From contig NZ_AMZY02000001.1 in the NCBI RefSeq assembly GCF_000330725.2, positions 124,001 to 188,000 on the forward strand: a DNA stretch of 64,000 nucleotides, read 5' to 3'. The notes beneath the pieces are model-generated. The model did not search any database, was not told the origin of the DNA, and saw nothing but the letters and a program-made list of their open reading frames with translations. This document shows, piece after piece, positions 17,201 to 25,397 of this stretch (position 1 is its first letter; the number at the start of each line of letters is the position of its first letter). The DNA is from Mariniradius saccharolyticus AK6. Lineage in GTDB: Bacteria; Bacteroidota; Bacteroidia; Cytophagales; Cyclobacteriaceae. A program made the position numbers and the translations under genes.

Positions 17201-19279
17201 CTTGACAAGCCCCAAGGCATTCAGGTCCAGCATCTTGAGGTCCAACTCCATATCCATGGCGGGATTCAACGTGTCATACCGGATCGCGGCTCCCAATGCC
17301 ACATCCAAAAAATCCTCGGCCAAAGCCAAAGTCAAATTGGCTAGGGTGTCTTTGGCATCAATGCGCAAAACCAAGTCGGATAAATCTTTTCCCTTGAATT
17401 CCAAACGCTCAAAAGCCACACCCAGCCTACCTTCCAAGTCATACAAGGTACTTCCCTTGCCAACAAGACTCGTCTCCATGGTGATAGGCGAAAAATCAGG
17501 GATTGATAATATCTTCCCAAAATCCAGGTCTACGACGCGCAGCTGGGAATTCAACTCGTAGATTCCACCATTGAGGAGTTTCCCTTCAAAAAACACATCT
17601 CCGTCACTGGTCTCCAAGGCGAGATCAGCCGTTCCTTTCTCAATATCCCCTACGACATTTGCGGTAAGGGAAATATCCTCGGGAATTTGAAAATCATATA
17701 CATCCAAAAAAGGATCCAAGACTCGTCCTTTGGTACGAAATCTAAAATCCGGCGCGGAAACTTTGATTTTCTCTGGTTGCATCCACTGTACAATGCTCGT
17801 ATTTCCGATATGAAGCGTGGTCTCACGCCCATAGCCCAAGTCAAATCTCGGGATCGAAATCCTGTTTTGGTTTCCGCTCACCTTTCCGGAAGCGCGGATG
17901 CCATTTTTCATAAACTCCTTGAAATAGCTGTCCCTCGCCAATTCGGGCGCAAAAAACAAGGCCTCAGCACCGCGTGTTTGGGCATTTTCCAGATCGATCG
18001 AAAACGCCGCCTTTTCGGGATTTTCGATCAAAGCGGCCAAAGATTGATAATCCAAGGAAAAGCTTCCCGCCAATCTTGATTCGTTGCTTTCTGCCCGCAA
18101 ATCGTTCAAACTAAGCGAGCGGTCGTCCATTCCCAGATTGACGGAGAACCGCTGCAACTGTAACCCACTGCGTTCCTGGAAGGATATTCCATCCAAATTT
18201 CCCCGCAATTGTTGGTCTTTGAGATAAAGGTTATTCAGTCCGAGTTCGAGGTTGGATAGTTCGACGGCATCTGCATTAAAAAGACCGGGAACGAGACGAG
18301 GAGAACCCGAAGTGAATTTGATGTTTGAATTTTGAATCTCGAAACTCCCGACCTCGAGCCACCACTCAGGCCACGAAAAGGGCGCAGGTTCAGAACTGAC
18401 TGATGCAGCCTGTGGCGGAGTTTGCTGATCCATCTGCAACGCGATGTCTGTGTCCTTTAGCAAAAAGGAACGGAGAAGGATTTTTTGGTCTTCAAGATTG
18501 GCCTCGGGAAGTGAAAGTTGAAGGGTACCGAGATCAACATTCGCCATAATGGCGTCTGGGACGGAATGATATTGGAATTTGGACTGCGTGACATCAAGTT
18601 TTTCAAGAACCACCATTGGTAAAGGAACAGCTTCTGTCGCTGTGTCTGGCTCGGAAGCTTGGTAAAAACGCTGGACGAAACTGATATCTGCCTTGTCGAT
18701 CTCCGCCTTGCTGACAGCGAAATCCATCCGATTGAGGTCAAGTTTACCGATATCGAGTTGGACCCGGTTCCAGTTGGCCTTTAAATCCATCCCTCCCGCT
18801 CCATCGAAATAGGCAAACCGTACATCCCGAAGATCAATTGGACCAAGCTGGATATCAGGAAATGGACTTGGTTCCTTCTCGACTTTTGCCGTATCCGGAC
18901 TGACAAAGGCCTCGATCAAAAAATCAAAATTGAACTTACCGGAAACACTGTCCACTGCAATATTGGCGTGTAGTCCTTCCAAATCTACCCGCGAAACATG
19001 GATGGACCCTTCTCGAATTAGCGGCATCAACGCAATGCCCGTTTCAAGTTCCTTGACATAGGCGAGCGTATCACCCTGATAATCATCTAAAAAAAGTCCC
19101 TCTAAATAAATATTTCCTCGAAACGTGATAAACAAATGATCTAAGGAAACTGTGGTGCCGGTTTTTCTGGAGACAAACTTGGTGGCCTTTTGAACGATAA
19201 TTTCTTGACCCCAAGGACTTCTTATGAAAAAGAAAACGCCAATCAGCAACAGCAAGATTACTGCAAGACTGATTCCCAA
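14294..19279 (-). CDS. tamB: TamB, AsmA/TamB-family inter-membrane protein
   Basis: A protein of at least 1661 residues with one N-terminal membrane helix (about residues 3-19) and a very long beta-rich periplasmic part, the plan of bridge-like TamB/AsmA proteins. The C-terminal DUF490/TamB domain (about 1200-1620) carries typical blocks such as GSGHYEMNLFGLVNRRF and the VLNQFFPVMGN region; the end is a highly charged tail EEEEKKRRETRKERKK. It probably spans the periplasm to work with TamL, whose gene overlaps by 4 bases. The start is unclear: the first usual codon is TTG at 19279, but the frame stays open to a stop at 19327 and the extra codons encode a positively charged IIKKFIRIFFKT that suits a membrane anchor. 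That stretch has ATT/ATC codons but no ATG, GTG or TTG. Confidence 0.92.
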   Translation of the reverse strand: MGISLAVILLLLIGVFFFIRSPWGQEIIVQKATKFVSRKTGTTVSLDHLFITFRGNIYLEGLFLDDYQGDTLAYVKELETGIALMPLIREGSIHVSRVDLEGLHANIAVDSVSGKFNFDFLIEAFVSPDTAKVEKEPSPFPDIQLGPIDLRDVRFAYFDGAGGMDLKANWNRVQLDIGKLDLNRMDFAVSKAEIDKADISFVQRFYQASEPDTATEAVPLPMVVLEKLDVTQSKFQYHSVPDAIMANVDLGTLQLSLPEANLEDQKILLRSFLLKDTDIALQMDQQTPPQAASVSSEPAPFSWPEWWLEVGSFEIQNSNIKFTSGSPRLVPGLFNADAVELSNLELGLNNLYLKDQQLRGNLDGISFQERSGLQLQRFSVNLGMDDRSLSLNDLRAESNESRLAGSFSLDYQSLAALIENPEKAAFSIDLENAQTRGAEALFFAPELARDSYFKEFMKNGIRASGKVSGNQNRISIPRFDLGYGRETTLHIGNTSIVQWMQPEKIKVSAPDFRFRTKGRVLDPFLDVYDFQIPEDISLTANVVGDIEKGTADLALETSDGDVFFEGKLLNGGIYELNSQLRVVDLDFGKILSIPDFSPITMETSLVGKGSTLYDLEGRLGVAFERLEFKGKDLSDLVLRIDAKDTLANLTLALAEDFLDVALGAAIRYDTLNPAMDMELDLKMLDLNALGLVKQNIQMGFKLQGQVSGLLDDLRLMVQTSEGSFQTDRKSYPMGDIRLEARVATLETDVKLLSDFLWGNLNVEGELAQLAPSLTRYFEYQILGKAYEVDTLDIKALAKIDFRSTPFLDQLFLPDLQGMDTVHIDLAYDAKRRDFRSSVELLWAQYLDARLDSFDVEIIGTGDLLAVDLGFKKLEYSPISMDLTGFEADFRQGNGELSFFSKQGETLYNQIAAELEFKGDTVALRVTSEGLVFNKEPWKTPIDNEVIYAPKYLSIQNFNFTNEAQRIGFLTDDPKILEPHIALEFENYDINTLIGFLNPDEPLAKGIVNGEIAGIDPFRELGLLADMDIRDFEVLSVPLGRLDLGAQASSLKSYDFNLALKEGKIDLDILGALTADTVSTNLDLRVNLNALQVSLLEILTDSAIREGKGIITGDIKIDGSIQAPRYAGELRFKDAGLLVSELNTRFSMQDEVFRMDNAKFVFDDFTIKDEVGDAFVIDGNIDTSDPTNPSLDLSLNTKEFQVMNSTRKDSDLFFGHATVDLDMKIGGTVNLPVVNMQLKVNEGTEISFIVPEDQVDMVERTGVVLFVNQKDPYDILYKREGDFRTKGLTGYDVHANLRVDPKTVFNLIVDERTGDNLRLQGEADLNMVMNPNGDISLSGRYQVGSGHYEMNLFGLVNRRFELAEGSTVVWTGEPMLAKLDLRAIYNVRTSAAELMQAQLSGTTNDTRSQFRQVLPFMVYLNVEGEILKPEISFALDMAENERGAFGGSVYGTIQQINEKDDELTKQVFSLLVLNQFFPVMGNDGSGGGSVNLARSSVSQVLSSQLNALSDKLFGNSGFSVDFNLDSYQDFQSGTGEDRTQLSVAAKQSLFDDRLVISVGGQMDVEGGNQQTNQGEAMFGDVSVEYLLDTRGKWRAKAYRKNTFESVIDGQLIVTGVSFIFNKEFNEFIDLWRKSAQEALLEEEEKKRRETRKERKKTKKQEQ

Positions 19280-19341
19280 GGTTTTGAAAAAAATGCGGAT
19301 AAACTTTTTGATAATGGCTAATTTCTAAATCAGACGCTATT

Positions 19342-19349
19342 CAAATATA
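19342..19349 (-). promoter_or_regulatory. -7 promoter box for tamB-tamL
   Basis: TATATTTG on the minus strand matches TAnnTTTG exactly. Transcription would start near 19335, upstream of both possible tamB starts. Confidence 0.45.
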
Positions 19350-19583
19350 CGTGATTCTGCCAACTGGCGAATCTTCGCAAGCTAGACTTTTTGTCGGCAG
19401 CAGGCGGTCACCAAAGGAGTGAATCAAAATTACTGATTGAATGATATCTGGGAAAATCCATGATTTGCCGCACTGCCGAATCAATCATTGGAAAAATACT
19501 CCATTAAGAAATTGTGAAGTTTTTAGCTTGGCATTCAGGTTCTTTCAAAAATATATTACTTTCCAATCAAGACGAAAATTCAA
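19350..19583. other. Divergent intergenic gap between tamB and a small membrane gene
   Basis: No gene or structured element recognised. It should hold the promoter of the plus-strand small membrane gene; the best candidate is TTACTTTC near 19555, one mismatch from the -7 box. Confidence 0.4.
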
Positions 19584-19814
19584 GTGATCGAGATATTTTT
19601 CAGTATCCTTTTTCTGCTAGTATCCTATTTTATGACCACACTAGCCTTGGTGCAGGGGTATATTCCGGGAACCAGTAAGATTGTGCAGGAAAAAGACGGC
19701 AAGGTGCGTCAGGTACTCCAATACGGAAAAATCCTGTTGATTAGCTTTGTGATTGCCAGCATCTTTTCCGGTTTGATGTTCTATTACTTTGTTTATCCCC
19801 TCTACTACCCTTGA
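19584..19814 (+). CDS. Small two-helix membrane protein, function unknown
   Basis: A 76-residue protein starting with GTG. Two membrane helices (about residues 3-26 and 48-70) flank a polar loop, TSKIVQEKDGKVRQVLQYGK. The loop is positively charged and so probably cytoplasmic. No function is recognised. It lies 90 bases before the GNAT gene on the same strand. Confidence 0.6.
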   Translation: MIEIFFSILFLLVSYFMTTLALVQGYIPGTSKIVQEKDGKVRQVLQYGKILLISFVIASIFSGLMFYYFVYPLYYP

Positions 19815-19903
19815 TAAAGTTTGGACAGTTCTTTTTCAGGAAGTCAATTTTTTTGGCCATTTTACCACCCTAAACTGATCTTTCACCAAGCCTAACATAA
19901 CCA

Positions 19904-20353
19904 ATGAAATACGTCATCAGACCCTGTGAAGAAAAGGACCTCCCCGCATTAGTCCAACTCTGTGCGGACCATGCCGCCTATGAAAGGGCGGAATACGATC
20001 CGGAGGGAAAAGCGGAAGGACTTCGCGAGGCAATTTTTCGCCCGAACAAAAGATTGAACTGCTGGATCGTGGATATTGAGGGAAAAGCTGAGGGTTTTGC
20101 CTCGTTCACATTCGACTTTTCGACTTGGGATGCAGCGCCGTTCTTGTATATGGATTGCCTGTATCTCAACGAGAATTGCCGCAGTATGGGTATCGGCGCG
20201 GATATCATGGAGCGCATCCGCAAAGTTGCCCGGGAAAAAAACTGTGTCAATATCCAATGGCAAACACCCGAATTCAATGCCCGCGCAATCAAGTTCTACG
20301 TCGGGCTTGGCGGAATAGGCAAGCAGAAAATGCGGTTTTTCTTGAAACCTTAA
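19904..20353 (+). CDS. GNAT family N-acetyltransferase
   Basis: A 149-residue single-domain GNAT. The N-terminal IRPCEEKDLPALVQLC is the usual first strand and helix, LYMDCLYLNENCRSMGIGAD holds the acetyl-CoA pyrophosphate loop (RSMGIG; a variant of Q/RxxGxG/A), and NIQWQTPEFNARAIKFYVGLG is the C-terminal motif with the Asn-x-x-Ala-x-x-x-Tyr pattern. The order and the WQT box resemble diamine/spermidine acetyltransferase relatives, but the substrate cannot be decided. Two terminators follow. Confidence 0.88.
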   Translation: MKYVIRPCEEKDLPALVQLCADHAAYERAEYDPEGKAEGLREAIFRPNKRLNCWIVDIEGKAEGFASFTFDFSTWDAAPFLYMDCLYLNENCRSMGIGADIMERIRKVAREKNCVNIQWQTPEFNARAIKFYVGLGGIGKQKMRFFLKP

Positions 20354-20365
20354 AGGCAAAAAAAA

Positions 20366-20400
20366 GCCCGACGGCTTTTTGAAACCTGTCGGGCCTTTTG
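20366..20400 (+). terminator. First of two terminators after the GNAT gene
   Basis: Stem GCCCGAC (20366-20372) / GTCGGGC (20388-20394) followed by CTTTTG. On the minus strand it is preceded by the second hairpin and followed by a T-run (from the A-run at 20358-20365), so it may also end the TonB-receptor operon. Confidence 0.7.
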
Positions 20401-20403
20401 ATA

Positions 20404-20430
20404 AGCAGCCATAATTCGGCTGCTTTTTTT
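20404..20430 (+). terminator. Second terminator between the GNAT and TonB-receptor genes
   Basis: Stem AGCAGCC (20404-20410) / GGCTGCT (20418-20424) followed by T7 on the plus strand. Confidence 0.75.
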
Positions 20431-20437
20431 ATTTGTA

Positions 20438-23236
20438 TCAATCAAACAGGTCAAACTTCACACCGAAGTTCATCCGCACATTGTAGTATTCTTCCTGTGC
20501 GGTACGTGGCCTGATTCCTTGGTAGTAGCGCAAGGGCTGATTTGTCAAGTTGTTGGCTTCGGCAAAGAATCTCCAGTTTTTGGTGATCGCATAGGAGGCA
20601 TTCACATCGAGGAAAGTCTGACGGTCATAGTAGAAGTCGTCGAAAGTTGAGCTTCCCACTTCATCCAAATAACCACTGGCATGGTTGACGGAAACTCTCA
20701 ATACGATTTTTTCAGTCTCAAAAGAAAGGGAAGCATTGAACATGTTTCGAGCCGTTCCTGGGAGCTTCAGGTTGTCGTTTTCACGCTCTTGAATACCAGT
20801 TGTCCTTGAATCGGTAAAGGTGTAATTCGCGAAAATCCCCAATCCCTTCCATATGCCTGGCAAGAAGTCAAATTGCCTTTGGATCGACGTTTCAAATCCG
20901 TAAACATTGGCGGTACCACCGTTTTCCGGACGGGTTGACTCCAGCAATTGCCCGAAATCGGGATCGTTGATGTTCAATTGGGTTTTTTGGTAGATAAAGT
21001 TGTCGACATCCTTGTAAAAACCGCCTGCCGAAAACACACCCACCGACTTGTAGTAATGCTCGTACATCAGGTCAAAGTTCATGGATGTGGTTGGCACCAA
21101 GTTGGGATTACCGCGCTGCAAAGTCTGGTTGTCCGGGCTGAAAATCGCGTACGGCACCAAGTCGAAGTAATTTGGACGGGCGATGGTATTGGCCCAAGCC
21201 AAACGGACAATCTGATTTTCCTTCAAATCATATTTGAAATGCGCACCTGGCATGAAGTTGTTGTAGTTGTCGGAAACTGTGGCTGATTGTTGGAACGTAC
21301 CGTTATCCTCATCAAATTCATAGCCTCTGTATTCCAGGTTGGTATTTTCCAGACGCAAACCGAATATGGCAGAAAGCTTGGGATTGAATTGGTAGTCCGT
21401 CATCACATACCCCGCCGTGATTCTTTCCGAAGCCTCATAGTTACCCGTGATGTATTCACCCACGGCATCCTCATAGTCAAAAAGGCTTTCATTGTAAAGG
21501 TCTAAGCCACCCAAAAACTCCTTGGTGACAAACCTTCCTGGTACGTACTGTGGGCCGTTGAGGAAAACCCGGTCGTTTTGCAAACTGGTTGGAAGTCCAC
21601 CAAGTCTGTTGCCATCGGTTCCTAGATCGACAATCGGATCATACACATCATACGAGTCCGTGCGCTGCTTGTATTTCTCACGGAGCCTACCGCCAAATTT
21701 CAGCAATCCTTTGTTGCCAGCATATGGCAAGGCAAAATCCAATCGGGAATTGAAATCCTCTTCGTAGGTATTGTTGTTGGATTCATAGATTTCGTTCAAT
21801 CCAAGTCCCAATCTACTGTCTTCATTGACCAGCGAGGTGAGGACTTTGAATGGGTCACGTATATCAAGAATTACATCGGCATTTCCCCTGTGGGTAATAT
21901 AACGTTCGTTAGGTCTGTCTTCTGAAGCCTTGGCGTAGGTTGCATTCCAAGTCATTTTCAACCTATTGAAAAGGTGGCTACCGGACAGCGTCGCATTCAC
22001 CACCCGTTGGTCCTCCAACCTTGTATTTCTCACGCGGTCATTGTCGATACCTCCTTTGGTTTGGATGGCGGTCCTGCCGCGCATCTGGAATAGGTTTGGC
22101 TCGATCTGGGTAAAATTCCCGGTTCCAAAAGGAAGGTCGGTCCGGTCCACACGGAAACGATACCTGCTTTCCCAGTCATCCCTCCAATTGTACATGGTAT
22201 TGAGGATGATGCTGTGGTTGCGGTTGAACTCATAATCCAATGCCAAGGAAGCACTTCGACGGACCCGCTGCACATCATATTTTCTGATGTCAAAAGAGTT
22301 GACAACAACCGGGTTGTTGGGATCATCTGTTTCTGCCCATTGCGCCTCATAATTGTCCGAACCGAAGTTATGGTTGTTGTAGGAGCCCGAGAAAATGACG
22401 CCAAGCTTGTCATTGAATACCCGGTCTCCAATGATCAATCCACCGGTCCAGATAGGTTTGGTGGATAGGAAATTGTAACCGGATGCCGCAGTACCTGAAA
22501 CCCGCAGTCGGTTGGGCGCCTTTCTCGTCACCAAGTTCACCGCACCGCCAATCGCGTCGGCATCCATATCAGGAAGTACACTCTTGTTGACCTCGATGGT
22601 CTGGATCATATCGGACGGAATCAGGTCCATTTGGATTCGCCTATTGTCACCTTCTGCAGAAGGAACCCTTTCCCCATTGATCATGACAGAATTCAATTCT
22701 GGCGCCATCCCGCGGATGATGATGTTCCGGGCTTCCCCTTGGTCATTTTGCATGGTGATTCCAGGGATCCTTTTGATCGCATCGCCGATATTGGCGTCTG
22801 GGAATCGTCCGATTTGATCGGCAGCCACGATGTTGGTGATGTTGGAATTGGTTTTTTGTTGGTTGAGCGCGCGTGCTTGGCCCTTCAGTCTATCGCCAAA
22901 AACGATTACCTCGACGCCGTCCAGTGTACCCGGATCAAGTTGGAACCTAAGGTCCAAGGTTTGTCCATCCGTCAATGCTACCTCGCGGCTGGATGAATTG
23001 TAACCCAAATAGGTGACAATCACCTTGTAATTGCCAGCGGGAACATCCAGGATCACAAAGTCCCCCAACTGGTTGGTGACGGAGCCTTTGACCGTACCTT
23101 CCAGAATCACGTTAGCGCCGGGAAGGGATAGGTTTTGGTCGTCGATGACCTTGCCACGGATGACACCTTGGGCCATCACAGATGCCATGCTCATCCAACC
23201 GACCAGGATTGTGAGAAAGAGTACTTGTTTTTTCAT
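20438..23236 (-). CDS. TonB-dependent receptor, probable phytate/phosphate-ester uptake
   Basis: A 932-residue outer-membrane receptor. A signal peptide (to about SVMAQ, residue 22) is followed by a CarboxypepD_reg-like domain (about 23-110; GVIRGKVIDDQNLSLPGANV), a plug domain (about 125-240; IRGMAPELNSVMINGERVPS) and a long beta-barrel ending FGVKFDLFD. The plug block and the early NIVAADQIGRFPDANIGDAI stretch are typical of the TonB-Xanth-Caul (TIGR01782-like) branch, which takes up large organic substrates with energy from TonB-ExbBD. It is 26 bases downstream of the phytase gene, so substrate is inferred to be phytate or its breakdown products. No SusD is present. Confidence 0.92.
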   Translation of the reverse strand: MKKQVLFLTILVGWMSMASVMAQGVIRGKVIDDQNLSLPGANVILEGTVKGSVTNQLGDFVILDVPAGNYKVIVTYLGYNSSSREVALTDGQTLDLRFQLDPGTLDGVEVIVFGDRLKGQARALNQQKTNSNITNIVAADQIGRFPDANIGDAIKRIPGITMQNDQGEARNIIIRGMAPELNSVMINGERVPSAEGDNRRIQMDLIPSDMIQTIEVNKSVLPDMDADAIGGAVNLVTRKAPNRLRVSGTAASGYNFLSTKPIWTGGLIIGDRVFNDKLGVIFSGSYNNHNFGSDNYEAQWAETDDPNNPVVVNSFDIRKYDVQRVRRSASLALDYEFNRNHSIILNTMYNWRDDWESRYRFRVDRTDLPFGTGNFTQIEPNLFQMRGRTAIQTKGGIDNDRVRNTRLEDQRVVNATLSGSHLFNRLKMTWNATYAKASEDRPNERYITHRGNADVILDIRDPFKVLTSLVNEDSRLGLGLNEIYESNNNTYEEDFNSRLDFALPYAGNKGLLKFGGRLREKYKQRTDSYDVYDPIVDLGTDGNRLGGLPTSLQNDRVFLNGPQYVPGRFVTKEFLGGLDLYNESLFDYEDAVGEYITGNYEASERITAGYVMTDYQFNPKLSAIFGLRLENTNLEYRGYEFDEDNGTFQQSATVSDNYNNFMPGAHFKYDLKENQIVRLAWANTIARPNYFDLVPYAIFSPDNQTLQRGNPNLVPTTSMNFDLMYEHYYKSVGVFSAGGFYKDVDNFIYQKTQLNINDPDFGQLLESTRPENGGTANVYGFETSIQRQFDFLPGIWKGLGIFANYTFTDSRTTGIQERENDNLKLPGTARNMFNASLSFETEKIVLRVSVNHASGYLDEVGSSTFDDFYYDRQTFLDVNASYAITKNWRFFAEANNLTNQPLRYYQGIRPRTAQEEYYNVRMNFGVKFDLFD

Positions 23237-23262
23237 ATAGGTTAAGTTAAGTTTAGTCTGTT

Positions 23263-24327
23263 CTATTCTTTTGATTTCAATTTGTTACCGGCAAGGTCCT
23301 CCCAGCGGTAGAATTGGAAGGTTTTATCATCTGACATGGCGACAAAAAGCCCTTTTGGGTAGTGAGGAGGCAATGCCGTGCTCGTCACCTCCGAGCCGTC
23401 ACTGGAAATCGTGCTCGTGGCTATCGTGGTGATGAGTTTGTGGCTGTGGGGATCGCCAGATTCGCCTTCCCTTGGAAAGACATGAAAAAGATTGGCTTCC
23501 TGATCGGAGACAAGGATATAGCCTTCCTTGTCGTTGAGTTTGTAGATCGAAATGCCCTCGTGGTCCAACGTGAATCCTTCGGTCGCAAATAGTGCCAACT
23601 CATCGTTGCCTTTGGATGGGTCGGCATGGTATTTTCGTACTCCTACTCCTTCGTCACTGTAGTAGACATAGCCAAGTTCGTTATCCACAGCGATGGCCTC
23701 GATTTCCTTTTGTCCACTGTATTTGCCAAACTTCCGCACCAAGGCCAAGTCCAAGGTACTGTCACTCGTGATGATCTCATACTGCCACAGGTAGGTTCCA
23801 TCGGTTGGGCCATTCTTTCTCCCCGCATATACATAATGTTTGTCATTTGTCTGATCGTGGTAAACCGCCACACCCATCAGATCGCGGTACATATCGCCGG
23901 TCTCCCCGACGTAGACCTCAACGCCTCCGGGGTGGATTTCCTTCATGTCAGGCAATGAGTAAAAGCGCAGTTTCGAAGTAAACCGCTCTCCTGTGACCGC
24001 AAAATCAAGTCTTCTGTCACCCATTTTGAGACCGTAAGCCACATCTACGTTGTTGGGACGCTGGAGATTGCGCACGACAAGGGAATCGATTGTTTTCCCC
24101 TCCAAATCAAAGACATATAGTGCTCCGTCTTGGTCCTTGTCGGTGCCTATCACCAAACTTTGGGAAGGATTGTCTGAGTTGATCCAAATTGCCGGATCAT
24201 CGGTATCATGGATGACTTGACCGGAAACAAAGAGTGGTTTGATGGGAGCGGATTGTTCCTTTGCTCCCGGGCTACAGCCAAGGCTTAACAAGGCCAAGGC
24301 GCCAAATCCAAGTAAATGAAGCTTCAT
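23263..24327 (-). CDS. Beta-propeller phytase, lipoprotein
   Basis: A 354-residue 3-phytase-type enzyme (Ca-dependent beta-propeller family). The lipoprotein signal ends LLSLGC (Cys18). Marks of the family are DTDDPAIWINSDNPSQSLVIG near residue 40 with the acidic DDPAIW box, TDKDQDGALYVFDLEGK, RPNNVDVAYG, and YSDEGVGVRKYHADP in the later blades. Such enzymes remove phosphate from myo-inositol hexakisphosphate outside the cell. It is the first gene of an operon with a TonB-dependent receptor, a pairing known from aquatic and soil Bacteroidota and other bacteria. A -7 box lies 19 bases upstream of the start. Confidence 0.93.
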   Translation of the reverse strand: MKLHLLGFGALALLSLGCSPGAKEQSAPIKPLFVSGQVIHDTDDPAIWINSDNPSQSLVIGTDKDQDGALYVFDLEGKTIDSLVVRNLQRPNNVDVAYGLKMGDRRLDFAVTGERFTSKLRFYSLPDMKEIHPGGVEVYVGETGDMYRDLMGVAVYHDQTNDKHYVYAGRKNGPTDGTYLWQYEIITSDSTLDLALVRKFGKYSGQKEIEAIAVDNELGYVYYSDEGVGVRKYHADPSKGNDELALFATEGFTLDHEGISIYKLNDKEGYILVSDQEANLFHVFPREGESGDPHSHKLITTIATSTISSDGSEVTSTALPPHYPKGLFVAMSDDKTFQFYRWEDLAGNKLKSKE

Positions 24328-24345
24328 AGGTGGTTTTCAATTCGC

Positions 24346-24353
24346 CAAAAGTA
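24346..24353 (-). promoter_or_regulatory. -7 promoter box for the phytase operon
   Basis: TACTTTTG on the minus strand fits TAnnTTTG. The 5' leader would be only about 12 bases. Confidence 0.45.
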
Positions 24354-24631
24354 GAGGCCGAAAAACCGATCACCTAAAAACGACTGTTATCAAAAAATGA
24401 ATTGTAACACCTCGCGTTTACAAAAAATTAACCAAAGGCCTGCTTCCAAATTAATCGCCCGATCACAGAGTTAACAATTGATAATCAATACTATAAAACA
24501 AAAAATAGCTAAATCATTCTGTCGTTATTGAAGAAACAAATCCGATTCGTTCATGTAGGATTAATAAGCAATGACATTCCTTTAAGTCAATATTTCGGAT
24601 TTCCACCGATGGGAAACCTTTTCTTCATCAA
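24354..24631. other. AT-rich gap upstream of the phytase operon
   Basis: No gene seen. Phosphate control would be expected here; a CTGTTAT (about 24384) and a TTGTAAC further on resemble half sites of a Pho box, but their spacing does not fit 11-bp direct repeats. Confidence 0.4.
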
Positions 24632-24662
24632 CAAAAAAACCATCCGTTTTGGGGATGGTTTC
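24632..24662 (-). terminator. Terminator of the CCA-TPR operon
   Basis: Stem AACCATCC (24638-24645) / GGATGGTT (24653-24660); on the minus strand it ends in a run of seven T. It lies 27 bases after the TPR gene. Confidence 0.8.
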
Positions 24663-24688
24663 TTGAAGGGTAACAAGTTCATGATGGT

Positions 24689-25393
24689 TTAGAGCTTTTG
24701 GGCCTCCTTCACATTTTCCTTGGCAAGTTCAAAATCCGGAACCAATTCCAAAGCCTGGTTGAATGCCTGCAGCGCCTCAGTTTTGTTCTTTTGGTACATG
24801 AAAACCATTCCCTTTAGATTGAGCGCCGCGGCCTTGATACTGACTTCTTGGTTGGTATTGTCAGCCTTTGGGAAGCCTACCTTTTCGTCGGAAGATTTTG
24901 GATTTTTCACGATCATGGTGATGGAATTGAGCGCTTCCTCCTGCCTGTTGAGCGAATACTGCATATAGGCAGTCTTATAAAGGCTGAACAAATTACCCGT
25001 CAAGAGGTAATGTCTCTCAAACTGTGGCAACGCACGGTCAAAGGCGCCCAACTGCTCCAATGAATACGCCGCCACTTCGATACCAACGAGGCTTTGGTCA
25101 TTCCTCTCCAATAGATCCAAGGCGGAAACGGCAGCGGAAGTGTACTGCCCAGCCTCAAAATACAGGGAAACCAAAGTCTCCAAATAGCTAAGGTTAGTAG
25201 GATTGCGCTCCATCAGTTCATGCAGCTTCATCCTTGCCACAGCAAGGTCGTTGTACCGCATGGCCATTTGGTACACTTTTCGGTCGGCATCGTTTGCTTT
25301 TTTGTTGGCTTCTGTATCTACATTTTGGTCTTGTGCGATCAGGGTCGTCGCGGATAGGCCGAAGAAAGCCAGGATAAGTATGATTCTTTGCAT
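24689..25393 (-). CDS. Exported TPR-repeat protein
   Basis: A 234-residue protein with a signal peptide ending near LIAQD (residue 21) followed by tandem TPR-like helix pairs: KLHELMERNPTNLSYLETLV, SAALDLLERN region, YSLNRQEEALNSI and a clear last repeat, LNLKGMVFMYQKNKTEALQA (about 190-230). It is probably periplasmic and mediates protein contacts; the partner is unknown. The start is 4 bases after the CCA gene stop, so it is the last gene of a three-gene operon. Confidence 0.8.
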   Translation of the reverse strand: MQRIILILAFFGLSATTLIAQDQNVDTEANKKANDADRKVYQMAMRYNDLAVARMKLHELMERNPTNLSYLETLVSLYFEAGQYTSAAVSALDLLERNDQSLVGIEVAAYSLEQLGAFDRALPQFERHYLLTGNLFSLYKTAYMQYSLNRQEEALNSITMIVKNPKSSDEKVGFPKADNTNQEVSIKAAALNLKGMVFMYQKNKTEALQAFNQALELVPDFELAKENVKEAQKL

Positions 25394-25397
25394 AGGG

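Noticed and set aside
24354-24631. Possible Pho box before the phytase operon
   Set aside because: Half-site-like CTGTTAT and TTGTAAC are not spaced as 11-bp direct repeats.
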